DNA of 41,047 bases from NCBI GenBank assembly GCA_937870585.1, contig CALMZE010000177.1, forward strand, positions 1-41,047. The letters are read 5' to 3'. Made by a program: the position numbers and the translations under genes. Below the pieces are notes generated by a model. It was not told the origin of the DNA and made no database searches. It was given only the letters and a program-made list of their open reading frames with translations. This document shows positions 32,597-40,399 of this stretch, one piece after another; position 1 is the first letter of the stretch, and every line of letters starts with the position of its first letter. Origin of the DNA: an uncultured Sphingomonadales bacterium (GTDB taxonomy: Bacteria > Pseudomonadota > Alphaproteobacteria > Sphingomonadales > Sphingomonadaceae).

Positions 32597-33946
32597 TCAG
32601 CGATGGCGATAAATGGCCCGCTCGTGCGAAAATGCCTTGAAGCCGAATACGCCGTGATAGCTGCCCATACCGCTCTGGTTCACGCCGCCAAAGGGCAGGT
32701 TGTTTTCCAGATAGTGCGAGAAGACGCCGTTCACCGTGACCCCGCCCGATGACGTGCGCGACAGGACGGATTCGATGGTCTCTTCATTCGGGCTGTAAAC
32801 ATAAAGTGCCAGCGGCTTGTCTCGCGCTTCGATATAGCTGATTGCCTGATCGAGCGTGTCATAGGTCATCACCGGCAGCACCGGCGCGAAGATCTCATCC
32901 TGAAGGATCTTCATCTGAGGCGTGACGTTGGTTAGCATGGTCGGGTGGATGGTGAGATCGGCCTCATCCAGTACGCCACCTGCCGCAACCGTCGCACCCT
33001 GAGCCAGCGCATCATCGACCATTGCCTTCACACGATCGAAGTTAGCCTTGTTGACGACCTGCGCAATGGCTTCCTTGCGAATATCGCCGCTCTCCGAATA
33101 GAGGTTTTTCGCGACATTCGCCTTGAAGCCGTCCACCAATTGGGCCTGCTTGTCGGGCTTCACAAAAACATAGTCCGGGCAGATGCAGGCCTGGCCGCCA
33201 TTGAACTGCTTGGCATGGGCGAGCTGTGCTGCAATCTGATCGATATCGGCACCATCATCGATGATGACCGGGGATTTGCCGCCCAGCTCCAACGTGACAC
33301 TGGCAAGATGCTTCGCCGCTGCTGCCATCACGATCTTGCCGACGCGGGTAGAGCCGGTGAAGAAGATGTGATGGACGGGGAGATCGAGCAAAGCCGTTGC
33401 CACGCTCACATCGCCTTCAAACAGCGCCACATCGCGTTCGTCAAAGGCTTCGCGGATGATGGTGGCGGCGATGCGGGCGGTGGCCGGGCAGAGGTCAGTC
33501 AGCTTGACCATGCAGCAATTCCCCGCCGCAACCGCTGCGGCAACCGGACCAAGCGTGAGGCCTAGCGGGAAATTCCACGGGCCGAGGATCAGGCACACGC
33601 CGCGCGCTTCATAGCGGATTTCCGCCGTGTCTGCCGGGTTCATGGAGGTGGACACCTGTGTCGGCGCCATCCAGCTATCGAGATTGTCGATGTTGCGCTG
33701 CACATTGCCGACGATGTTCATCACCTCTGTCACACGGATTTCCGCTTCGGGCTTGCGCGTGTCTTCAAGCACAGCGGCAACAATCTCATCAGCATGAGCC
33801 TCTACCGCCGCCTTGAGGCGCGCGAGCTTGGCCTTGCGTTCTTCTGCAGAAGAGGCCTTGGCGGCCCATTGATGCTCTTGCTGGAGCGCGAAAATGCGAG
33901 CGATTTCAGGAGCAAGATCGGCGGCGGTGGGAGCGGTTGTGGACAT
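32597..33946 (-). CDS. Aldehyde dehydrogenase (coniferyl-aldehyde-dehydrogenase-like)
   Basis: The ATG at 33946 (MSTTAPTAADLAPEIARIF) gives 449 aa, the length of the ALDH3-like/coniferyl aldehyde dehydrogenase branch; the nine extra residues of the longer frame need a TTG. The general base Glu is in VTLELGGKSPVI and the catalytic Cys in FNGGQACICPDYV. The ILGPWNFPLGLTLGPV segment binds NAD. The C-terminal SGGVTVNGVFSHYLENNLPFGGVNQSGMGSYHG is typical of this branch. It oxidises an aromatic or long-chain aldehyde to the acid; the actual substrate is unknown. Confidence 0.93.
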   Translation of the reverse strand: MSTTAPTAADLAPEIARIFALQQEHQWAAKASSAEERKAKLARLKAAVEAHADEIVAAVLEDTRKPEAEIRVTEVMNIVGNVQRNIDNLDSWMAPTQVSTSMNPADTAEIRYEARGVCLILGPWNFPLGLTLGPVAAAVAAGNCCMVKLTDLCPATARIAATIIREAFDERDVALFEGDVSVATALLDLPVHHIFFTGSTRVGKIVMAAAAKHLASVTLELGGKSPVIIDDGADIDQIAAQLAHAKQFNGGQACICPDYVFVKPDKQAQLVDGFKANVAKNLYSESGDIRKEAIAQVVNKANFDRVKAMVDDALAQGATVAAGGVLDEADLTIHPTMLTNVTPQMKILQDEIFAPVLPVMTYDTLDQAISYIEARDKPLALYVYSPNEETIESVLSRTSSGGVTVNGVFSHYLENNLPFGGVNQSGMGSYHGVFGFKAFSHERAIYRHR

Positions 33947-34110
33947 GACAAGCGGGCCTTTTCTGGTTCGCAATTTCGTATGTGATACTTACAGTCTACT
34001 GCCCAAAGTCGCATCGCGCGTCAATTGAGCAGTTTGCGGATGCGGCAAAATGCCATCGTCGAGCTGTACCTAAAATCGTTGTTCATGAACGTGTTCGATG
34101 TCGCGGAAAA
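33947..34110. other. Intergenic, no gene seen
   Basis: The stretch carries the aldehyde dehydrogenase promoter region. The only structure noted is a 10-bp palindrome GTTCATGAAC at 34081-34090. With the following remnant, the interval up to 34449 holds no intact gene. Confidence 0.4.
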
Positions 34111-34345
34111 TTATTGCCCGATAAACAGCGCTTCGGCGGGCGTGGTACTGCCTTTCGGGGGGCGCTGAGATGCGGCTCCAGCCTCAGACACCGCCCGACC
34201 TTCCGCAGCGCTTTCTGTGCCGAGCACATAACGCGCCTTTTCGCGAAGGTGATTCACGTTGTGGAGGCCCCCAAACCCTGCACCGATGACAGCGGCATCG
34301 ACCTTGTGCGAGCCAGATTTTGGTTCGATTATGTCATGGAGACCG
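34111..34345 (-). pseudogene. Remnant of an FAD-dependent monooxygenase N-terminus
   Basis: On the minus strand this segment translates to HKVDAAVIGAGFGGLHNVNH followed by LREK. That is the Rossmann GxGxxG start of Baeyer-Villiger/flavin-containing monooxygenases (consensus DAVVIGAGFGGLY..LR). No proper start codon precedes it: the nearest ATG runs into TAA in another frame. After LREK the reading continues as unrelated sequence to a TAA at 34111-34113. Only about 25 residues of a roughly 500-residue enzyme remain. The rest is lost, so this is a deletion remnant. The downstream part could belong to another lost gene. Confidence 0.5.
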
Positions 34346-34449
34346 TGAAGGGGCGGCGGGGAAATGGTGCAAGAGCAAGGGCAGGCACCATTGATCAATA
34401 CGTCGATCTGGCTCACCTTTTCACACGCAGGATGGGGAGGAAATGAAAA

Positions 34450-35310
34450 GTGGGTGTGCTTGGTCCTGATGATCTGGTGTTCAACAGCGTGCCGGTTTCG
34501 CACATTCCTCTGTTTGACCGGCTGGATGCGGTTCGTGCGGCAGGGTTCAAAGGCATTTCGATTGCGGTAGGGGACTATTTCGCATCGCGCGATGCAGGCG
34601 TTTCGGCGGCCGAAATCCGGATGCGGATCGACGATGCAGGCCTTGAAGTTGCAGAACTGGAAAGCGTTGGACATTGGCTGCGCAATCATAATGAGGGCGT
34701 GGGACCTTATGCCGCGTTCCTCAAGGATCTGACTGTTGAACGCATGGCAGGCATTGCGTCCGAACTGGGTGCGCGTTCGCTGCTGGTGATCGAAATGGCG
34801 GGCGTGACGGTGGACATGGAGAGCGCAGGAGACGATTTTGCCACACTGTGCGATGTGGCCGCTGATCATGGCCTGATTGCTCATCTGGAGTGCCTGCTGT
34901 TTGGCGGCATTCCGGATCTGGCGGCGGCATGGCAGATCGTGCGCGCGGCAGACCGGCCCAATGGCAAGGTCACGATTGACGCATGGCATCTGTTTCGAGG
35001 TGGCTCAACGCTTTCCGAACTCGCAGCGATTCCGGGCCACTTCATCGGCACAGTCCAGCTGTGCGACGCGCTCCGGACTGCGCAGCCAGACGCGCTGGCC
35101 GAAACCATGACGGCGCGGCTATTGCCGGGCGAAGGGGAACTTGATCTGGTGGGCATGGTGAGAACGCTCGATGCGATCGGTTCTACGGCACCTATTGGGG
35201 TTGAGGTGTTCAACCACAACCTTGCAGACCAGTCCATGACCACTATCGCTCAGAATTGGGCGGATGCCGCGCGTGCCACACTGGCTCAGGCCCGTGCTAT
35301 CAACGCGTAG
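34450..35310 (+). CDS. Sugar phosphate isomerase/epimerase-like TIM-barrel protein
   Basis: The GTG at 34450 follows GGAGGA at about 8 bp and gives 286 aa. The protein is of the AP-endonuclease-2/xylose-isomerase-like fold. Alternating strands carry the metal-binding residues expected in this family: the Glu in LEVAELESV, the Glu in AHLECLLFG, the Asp/His of VTIDAWHLFRGG and the Glu of IGVEVFNHNL. Members isomerise sugars, inositols or ring compounds (for example hydroxypyruvate isomerase or dehydroshikimate dehydratase types). The substrate cannot be assigned. It stands alone between the monooxygenase remnant and the convergent CoA-transferase gene. Confidence 0.82.
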   Translation: MGVLGPDDLVFNSVPVSHIPLFDRLDAVRAAGFKGISIAVGDYFASRDAGVSAAEIRMRIDDAGLEVAELESVGHWLRNHNEGVGPYAAFLKDLTVERMAGIASELGARSLLVIEMAGVTVDMESAGDDFATLCDVAADHGLIAHLECLLFGGIPDLAAAWQIVRAADRPNGKVTIDAWHLFRGGSTLSELAAIPGHFIGTVQLCDALRTAQPDALAETMTARLLPGEGELDLVGMVRTLDAIGSTAPIGVEVFNHNLADQSMTTIAQNWADAARATLAQARAINA

Positions 35311-35380
35311 CGTCCGTTCTACTGCTCGCGTCTGGAGCAATCGGGATATCTGCCATGATTAGCCGATAACGAGCGTCGCA

Positions 35381-36622
35381 TCAGAAGGCGCGCGCAACGT
35401 CCCGCCATGCGCGTTCGAGTGCCTCGCGATGCGCAGGGGCGGCAATGGCAATCAAGGCTGCCGCGCGCCTCCCATAATCGGCCAATCGAAGGTCGGCGAT
35501 GCCATGCTCTGTGACAACCAGATCAGTGTCAAAGCGCGAAAGCGAAGCCGGGCCATGAGCCGCACCGGGAACGACGATGCGGCTGATCGCTCCCGCAGCA
35601 GAAGGCAGCGCGATGATGCGCAATCCGCCCTCGCTTGCGCGAGCGCCGCGCGCATAATCGCTGGCACCGCCCGGCCCGGAGACGAAGCCGCGAGACGAGG
35701 ATTCGGCATAGACCTGCCCGAAAAGATCGACTTCCATGGCGGAATTGATCGACACCAATCGCTTGGTTCCGGCAAGAAGCGCGGGGTTGTGCGTTACATT
35801 TGGCGGACGGAATTCGAAATGCGCGTGGCCCAATGCGGCATAAAGCGCTTCGCTTCCAATGGCGACGCCGCCAATGGCCGACCGTCCCGGGGCAAGCGCT
35901 CCGCCATTGAGAAGGTGCAGAACGCCATTGCCGATCAACCCGGAATGTAGCCTGAGATTGCGATGATTGCGCAGCGAATGGAGCACTGCATCTGGCACTT
36001 TGCCGATCCCCAATTGGAGCGTGGATCCGTCCGAGATCTGGCTGGCGACATGGTCGGCAATGATCTCTGAGGGGCCATCAGGCATTTCGGCAGCAATTGT
36101 CCGAAGCGGCTCCGCCCCCTCAAAATAGGCAGTGAATGCTGAGAAGGGGATGCCCGGATCGCCTGGCGTGCGCGGCATATCTGGGTTGACGTGCGCAATG
36201 CGGACCGGAATATCGGGCCATAACTGGGCCGGGAAACTCACTTCGGTGCCGAAACTGCACATGCCGTCTTTATCGGGCGGGCTGACCATCGCGAGAAGTG
36301 CAGTGGGGCGTTCCTGCCCGAGGAAGCGGCCCATATCCTGATAACAGAGCGGCAGAAAACGAACGGGGCCGGATCGCGCAATTTTGGGGTCTCTGAAAAA
36401 GCTGGTCAACCGCGAACGCGGTCCTGCATCCCAATTCGCGGCGTTGAGGCCAGGGATGAAAACTCCGGTAAAGTCCATATCCTCCAGCGCTGCGCCAGCT
36501 CTTGCGACCTCTCCTGAAAGCAATTGGCTTTCGGCCGAGCAGGATGAAACCAACGTCAGGCCTCCGGGGGGGAGGGCTGAGACGAGCGTACCGGACGAAA
36601 GGTGAGAAGGGTGGGCCATCAT
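35381..36622 (-). CDS. Acetyl-CoA hydrolase/transferase family (4-hydroxybutyrate-type CoA-transferase)
   Basis: The ATG at 36622 (MMAHPSHLSSGTLVSAL) with AGGAA upstream gives 413 aa. The two Rossmann-like halves of family I CoA-transferases are visible: PPDKDGMCSFGTEVSF in the first, and LQLGIGKVPDAVLHSL and the active-site segment SINSAMEVDLFGQVYAE in the second, where the Glu forms the acyl-glutamyl intermediate. GFVSGPGGASDYARGA is the glycine loop. It moves CoA between acids, activating a carboxylate for degradation. Its ATG is embedded in the end of the LysR remnant frame (ATGA), so it was once directly coupled to that gene. Confidence 0.9.
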   Translation of the reverse strand: MMAHPSHLSSGTLVSALPPGGLTLVSSCSAESQLLSGEVARAGAALEDMDFTGVFIPGLNAANWDAGPRSRLTSFFRDPKIARSGPVRFLPLCYQDMGRFLGQERPTALLAMVSPPDKDGMCSFGTEVSFPAQLWPDIPVRIAHVNPDMPRTPGDPGIPFSAFTAYFEGAEPLRTIAAEMPDGPSEIIADHVASQISDGSTLQLGIGKVPDAVLHSLRNHRNLRLHSGLIGNGVLHLLNGGALAPGRSAIGGVAIGSEALYAALGHAHFEFRPPNVTHNPALLAGTKRLVSINSAMEVDLFGQVYAESSSRGFVSGPGGASDYARGARASEGGLRIIALPSAAGAISRIVVPGAAHGPASLSRFDTDLVVTEHGIADLRLADYGRRAAALIAIAAPAHREALERAWRDVARAF

Positions 36623-36990
36623 GTATTTTCCTGTTTGGTCGAGCCCTTGTGTGCCGAGGACATGCTTGGGATTAGGCGCGGTCTGGCAAAAAGCAGGGAG
36701 GAACAAATCTTCCCGATTTCCGAGGCGCGTTGTTCCAGATCATGCGCTTCATCGGTTTCACGCAAATGCGTGAAAAAAAGTGAATGCCCCGCGCTCACAA
36801 GAGGCTCGCCTCTTTGTGTGAGGCGGATGCCGCGATTGGTCCGCTCAACCAGCTAGACGCCAAGATCCGCCTCCATTTTGGCCAGATGCACACTCAACGC
36901 AGGGTGCGCTACCGCCAATCGCTGCGCCGCCTTCATCAGGCTGTCAACGTCTGCAATCCCGACGAAATAGCGCAATTGTTTGATGTCCAT
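36619..36990 (-). pseudogene. LysR-family regulator remnant, interrupted by an amber codon and truncated
   Basis: From the ATG at 36990 the frame reads MDIKQLRYFVGIADVDSLMK, AAQRLAVAHPALSVHLAKME, ADLGV, then TAG (36853-36855, codon 46), then LVERTNRGIRLTQRGEPLV. This is an unmistakable LysR N-terminal helix-turn-helix with its wing. The helix after it (FFTHLRETDEAHDLEQRASEIGKI) matches the linker helix. The frame then ends at codon 124, and the whole effector-binding domain (about 200 residues) is absent, replaced by the CoA-transferase gene. Both the in-frame stop and the truncation mean the protein is not functional. It presumably once regulated the adjacent CoA-transferase. Confidence 0.85.
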
Positions 36991-37346
36991 GGCTACTCTC
37001 AATCCCGACCGCACGGCGCATTGCCGGGCTTAACCGACAGTCCGCTACAGCAATTTCGGTCAAGGGTAACGTGTGTGCTGAAACCGCGTCAACCGCCTGA
37101 AAATAGCGTCAACTGCTGGCTGCAAAATCAAAAACCCTATTTACACGCAGGCGTCGTCTGGTTTCCCATGCCCATGTCGCGTCCGGAACCAGCCTGAGGA
37201 AAAGGCGCGCTCACCCGACTCGCGCGGATCACCGAGCAACCGAATATAAGCTTCGTCGCTGAAATATTGCTCAATTTGCCCAAGAGTTATTGAGCCAGGA
37301 TCATGCCTTGTGCTTTTTGTCCAATGCCTCACCTCCGGCGCACAAA
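36991..37346. other. Gene-poor interval, possible small remnant ORF
   Basis: The 356 bp separate the LysR remnant from the LuxR gene. On the minus strand 37141-37332 is open (GTG start 14 bp after the LuxR stop) and encodes 63 aa including GQIEQYFSDEAYIRLLGDPR and SSGWFRTRHGHG. This composition looks protein-like, but no family is recognised. It may be a decayed gene or a small protein co-transcribed with luxR. The part from 36991 to 37140 holds nothing I can identify beyond the former LysR promoter. Confidence 0.35.
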
Positions 37347-38462
37347 TCAGGCCTTGAGGTTGGCCAGCAACGCCACGAGCGCAGATTGACGATTGACGCC
37401 AGTCTTGGCAAAGATTGAGCGCATCTGCACTTTCGCCGTGTTGTAGGCGATGCCCAGATTGGCTGCTGCGTTCACAAGCGAACGGCCCTGCGCAACCTCA
37501 CTCGCCAGCCTGATTTCCGCTCGCGTCAGCCCCAGCACGTCGCGCAATGCGAGCGGGTCCGCACCCGCCCGTTTGCCGGGCCGTGCCATGAACAGGGCCA
37601 GCGCGCCGGTACCGGCATGGATCGCGCTGACGTCCAGCGCGCGCGCGGTGATGATGAGATCGCCATGCCGGGGCCGTTCAATACGGAAGCGGGGAATGGG
37701 GGAGGAGGGCACCAGCCCCGCCACGAGGTCAGCCAGTACGCGCTGATGGTCGGGCTTGGCGAGGATCAACTCATCACCGCGCCGCACGATGCCTTCGCGT
37801 TCTGCCAGGATGAGTTCGGCAAGCGGATTGATGCTGGCAATGCGGCGGTTCCGGTCGAGGATGACAAGGGCAAGGCCCAAGCCTTCTGCTGTTCCATGAA
37901 AGGCCCCGGAATGCGCGCCTGCGAATTGGAGCCGCTCGAAGAGTTGAACGGCAATCCGCAAATGAGGGGCCAGATGCTGGAAGCGCGCATGATCTGCGGG
38001 CGTGAAATCCGGCGTGGAATTGTGCCGGGTGAGGCGAAAGCGCGCCTCATACCGCGCGGCATTGACGCGGCCGCCTTTGGCCAATCCAAAGCGAAGGTCC
38101 ATGCCCAAAACCTGATCGAACCCGGAGGAGCGCATTGCTTCCCGGTATTCGGAATGCGCTTCGGCAGGCAGCCCGGCCATGAAGCTGCGATAAGAGGTGA
38201 CGACGCTATCGGGCAGGCCCTGATAAGGATCATTGGCAAAGAGATGCCGCGTATAGTTGTCCGCAAATTCAGGGCTGGAACCCGGCGCAACGAAGGTGGC
38301 CGGACTGGATTTCCCGGGGGGCGTAATGATCAGCGTTGCATAGCTGGCCTCCATCCATGCGGCGAGGTCTTGCAGAAAGCGCTGCCAAGGCTGAGCCTCA
38401 TCCAGCCCGCCATAAAGGCTGGCCAGCAAATCGGAGAGGGGATCAGACGTCAATGCGGCCAT
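37347..38462 (-). CDS. LuxR-family transcriptional regulator
   Basis: This 371-aa protein has a C-terminal LuxR-type helix-turn-helix (about residues 305-368: LGLTRAEIRLASEVAQGRSL and then YNTAKVQMRSIFAKTGVNRQ). The long N-terminal part has no clear autoinducer or response-regulator domain. It includes a possible PAS/GAF-like segment (LGLALVILDRNRRIASINPLAELIL). This architecture is common among alphaproteobacterial regulators beside catabolic or secondary-metabolism operons. It follows the SDR gene by 42 bp on the same strand and is probably the last gene of that operon, a likely local regulator. The signal is unknown. Confidence 0.87.
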   Translation of the reverse strand: MAALTSDPLSDLLASLYGGLDEAQPWQRFLQDLAAWMEASYATLIITPPGKSSPATFVAPGSSPEFADNYTRHLFANDPYQGLPDSVVTSYRSFMAGLPAEAHSEYREAMRSSGFDQVLGMDLRFGLAKGGRVNAARYEARFRLTRHNSTPDFTPADHARFQHLAPHLRIAVQLFERLQFAGAHSGAFHGTAEGLGLALVILDRNRRIASINPLAELILAEREGIVRRGDELILAKPDHQRVLADLVAGLVPSSPIPRFRIERPRHGDLIITARALDVSAIHAGTGALALFMARPGKRAGADPLALRDVLGLTRAEIRLASEVAQGRSLVNAAANLGIAYNTAKVQMRSIFAKTGVNRQSALVALLANLKA

Positions 38463-38504
38463 GGCGCTGCATAGCCTGAACGGGTTATGTCGCCAAGCGC
38501 AGGC

Positions 38505-39254
38505 TCAGCCCGAAATCGTATAGCCGCCATCCACGGCGAGCGTTTGCCCGGTGATCCATTGCGCCGCCGGGCTGGCGAGGAACAGGATCGCATCCGCCAC
38601 GTCCTGCGGTTCGCCCAGCCGCCCGAGCGGCGTGCGCGCGAGCGTGGGTGCGACGGCTTCATCATGAGCGAACATGCCAGCCGTCATCCGGCTGCGCGTG
38701 ACACCTGCTGCAACCGCATTGGCGCGGATGCCGCGTGCGCCCCATTGCGCCGCCATCGTGCGGGTCAGGCCAACCAGCCCGGTTTTCGCAGCGCCATAGC
38801 CCGGAACAATCGGGATGCCGAAATAGCTGCTCATTGATGCGATGCCGATGATCGACCCGCCACCGGGAACGACACTCTCCGCGAGCAAATCCACGGTGCG
38901 GCGCGCCATGCGGAAGGCTGCGAGCAGGAGCATGTTGACCGCCCGGTCGAAAATTTCCGGCTCCCACTCATCGAGCCCGATAGAGGGCAGGGCGAACCCG
39001 GCATTGTTGACGAGAATATCCAGCCGTGGAAGGGCGGCGGCAACTGCGTCAATCTGTGTCTTGTCCTCCACATCAAGCTGGAGATAGCGGTAGCCCGTCA
39101 TATCCGTTTCATAGTCACTCGGCCCGCTGCGTGTGCCGGTTATGGTGACTTGCGCTCCGGCGTCGCGAAACGAAGCCGCAGTTGCTGCGCCAATCCCGCT
39201 CGTGCCGCCGGTGACGAGCACATGCGCGCCAGAGAAATCATGTTTTGGTCCCAT
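38505..39254 (-). CDS. SDR family oxidoreductase
   Basis: The ATG at 39254 (MGPKHDFSGAHVLVTGGTSG) gives 249 aa; the longer frame adds eight residues without support. Cofactor and catalytic elements are TGGTSGIG, NNAGFAL, the Ser of IGIASMSS and the YGAAK (Tyr, Lys) pair, with ITGQTLAVDGG near the C-terminus. After the second strand it has GTRSG rather than an acidic residue, favouring NADP(H). The stop of the preceding oxidoreductase and this start overlap as TGATG. It acts with that enzyme on an unknown hydroxy- or keto-substrate. Confidence 0.9.
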   Translation of the reverse strand: MGPKHDFSGAHVLVTGGTSGIGAATAASFRDAGAQVTITGTRSGPSDYETDMTGYRYLQLDVEDKTQIDAVAAALPRLDILVNNAGFALPSIGLDEWEPEIFDRAVNMLLLAAFRMARRTVDLLAESVVPGGGSIIGIASMSSYFGIPIVPGYGAAKTGLVGLTRTMAAQWGARGIRANAVAAGVTRSRMTAGMFAHDEAVAPTLARTPLGRLGEPQDVADAILFLASPAAQWITGQTLAVDGGYTISG

Positions 39255-40381
39255 CAGATCGCCTCCACATCCACCCAACGGCGTTCTGCGGCAGAACGGC
39301 GTGCTGCATCAAGGATTGCCTGATTGGCGGCGGCATCGCGGAAATCGCCTGCCGGATCGGGCAAGGGCGGCGGGTGGCCTTCCATCCGCGCCTTCATTTG
39401 CGCGAATAATTTGGTGTAGGGGGCTACATCAAATCCGGCGCTGTGCCAGCGGTCCATTTCCGTTTGCACCAGATCGGCATGTTCAAAGGGCACTGGCGCG
39501 GGGTTGGCCAGTTCCTCTGGCATCGCGATGCGGCGGGTGCCCTCAATGTCCTTGATCCAGACTTCCTCGGGATCGCCAAACACCGCGCCAGACTGGATCC
39601 AGGCACCGCCTTTGGTCCCCGCCACGCGCGTGGCCATCACGATGGGGCCGGGGAAGCATTCGGCGGCCTCCAGCACGCCCCGGCAGCCACTCGCCGTTTC
39701 AAACATGAGTGTATAGCAATCGTCAGACGTCATGTCCGGGCGGGCGATGGCGAGCTTGGAGAGGATGGCGTGGACGGCGGCGAATTCACCCACCGTTGAG
39801 CGCGCCTGATCGATCATATGCGTGCCGAATGCACCCAGAAAACCGCCGCCCTGAGCTGCATCGGTCCACCAGTCGGCCAGCGTCTCGCGCGGATCGCCGC
39901 CGCCCTGATGATAAATACGGTGGAACAGCAACGGCTCGCCAATCGCGCCAGACAGAACCACGCGGCGTAGCAGCGACTGCGCGCTGTCATAGCGAAATTC
40001 CGCACCCAGCGCATGGACGATGCCCGCAGCCTCTGCCGCTGCCAACATCGTGCGCGCTTCGGCCAAATCCTTGGCGAAGGGCTTTTCACACATCACGGCG
40101 CGCCCTGCTGCAATCGCTTGCATGACGGGGGTAATGTGCGCGTGCGGGGGCGTGGCCACTGTGACGAGCCGAATGGCGGGGTCATCTGCCAGCAACTGCT
40201 CCAGATTGTTCGACGCGACTGGAATGCCGAGCGGCGCACTGCGCTGACGCGTCTTCTCCAGATCACGGCCAACAATGGCGCGCACCTCAAATCCGGCATC
40301 GCGCAGGGCACGGACATGGGTGAACAGGCCGAAGCCTGTGCCAACCACAACGGCACCAATCGGGGAGGGGGAAGCAGTCAT
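39254..40381 (-). CDS. Gfo/Idh/MocA family oxidoreductase
   Basis: This 375-aa NAD(P)-dependent dehydrogenase has an N-terminal Rossmann domain (AVVVGTGFGLFTHVRAL) and the family motif CEKPFAKD, whose Lys is catalytic. The C-terminal alpha/beta domain includes GGFLGAFGTHMIDQARS, where the His-x-x-Asp pair contributes to catalysis. Members oxidise sugars, inositol or biliverdin-like compounds, and some act in aromatic degradation. The 18-bp gap to the gene upstream and the 1-bp overlap with the SDR gene place it in the middle of an operon. Confidence 0.93.
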   Translation of the reverse strand: MTASPSPIGAVVVGTGFGLFTHVRALRDAGFEVRAIVGRDLEKTRQRSAPLGIPVASNNLEQLLADDPAIRLVTVATPPHAHITPVMQAIAAGRAVMCEKPFAKDLAEARTMLAAAEAAGIVHALGAEFRYDSAQSLLRRVVLSGAIGEPLLFHRIYHQGGGDPRETLADWWTDAAQGGGFLGAFGTHMIDQARSTVGEFAAVHAILSKLAIARPDMTSDDCYTLMFETASGCRGVLEAAECFPGPIVMATRVAGTKGGAWIQSGAVFGDPEEVWIKDIEGTRRIAMPEELANPAPVPFEHADLVQTEMDRWHSAGFDVAPYTKLFAQMKARMEGHPPPLPDPAGDFRDAAANQAILDAARRSAAERRWVDVEAI

Positions 40382-40399
40382 GGTGTAACTCCTGCGCGT

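Noticed and set aside
34346..34989. Long minus-strand frame covering the 5' half of the TIM-barrel gene
   Set aside because: Only the last part (34111-34345) has recognisable protein sequence; the remainder is antisense to a well-supported gene with a good ribosome binding site.
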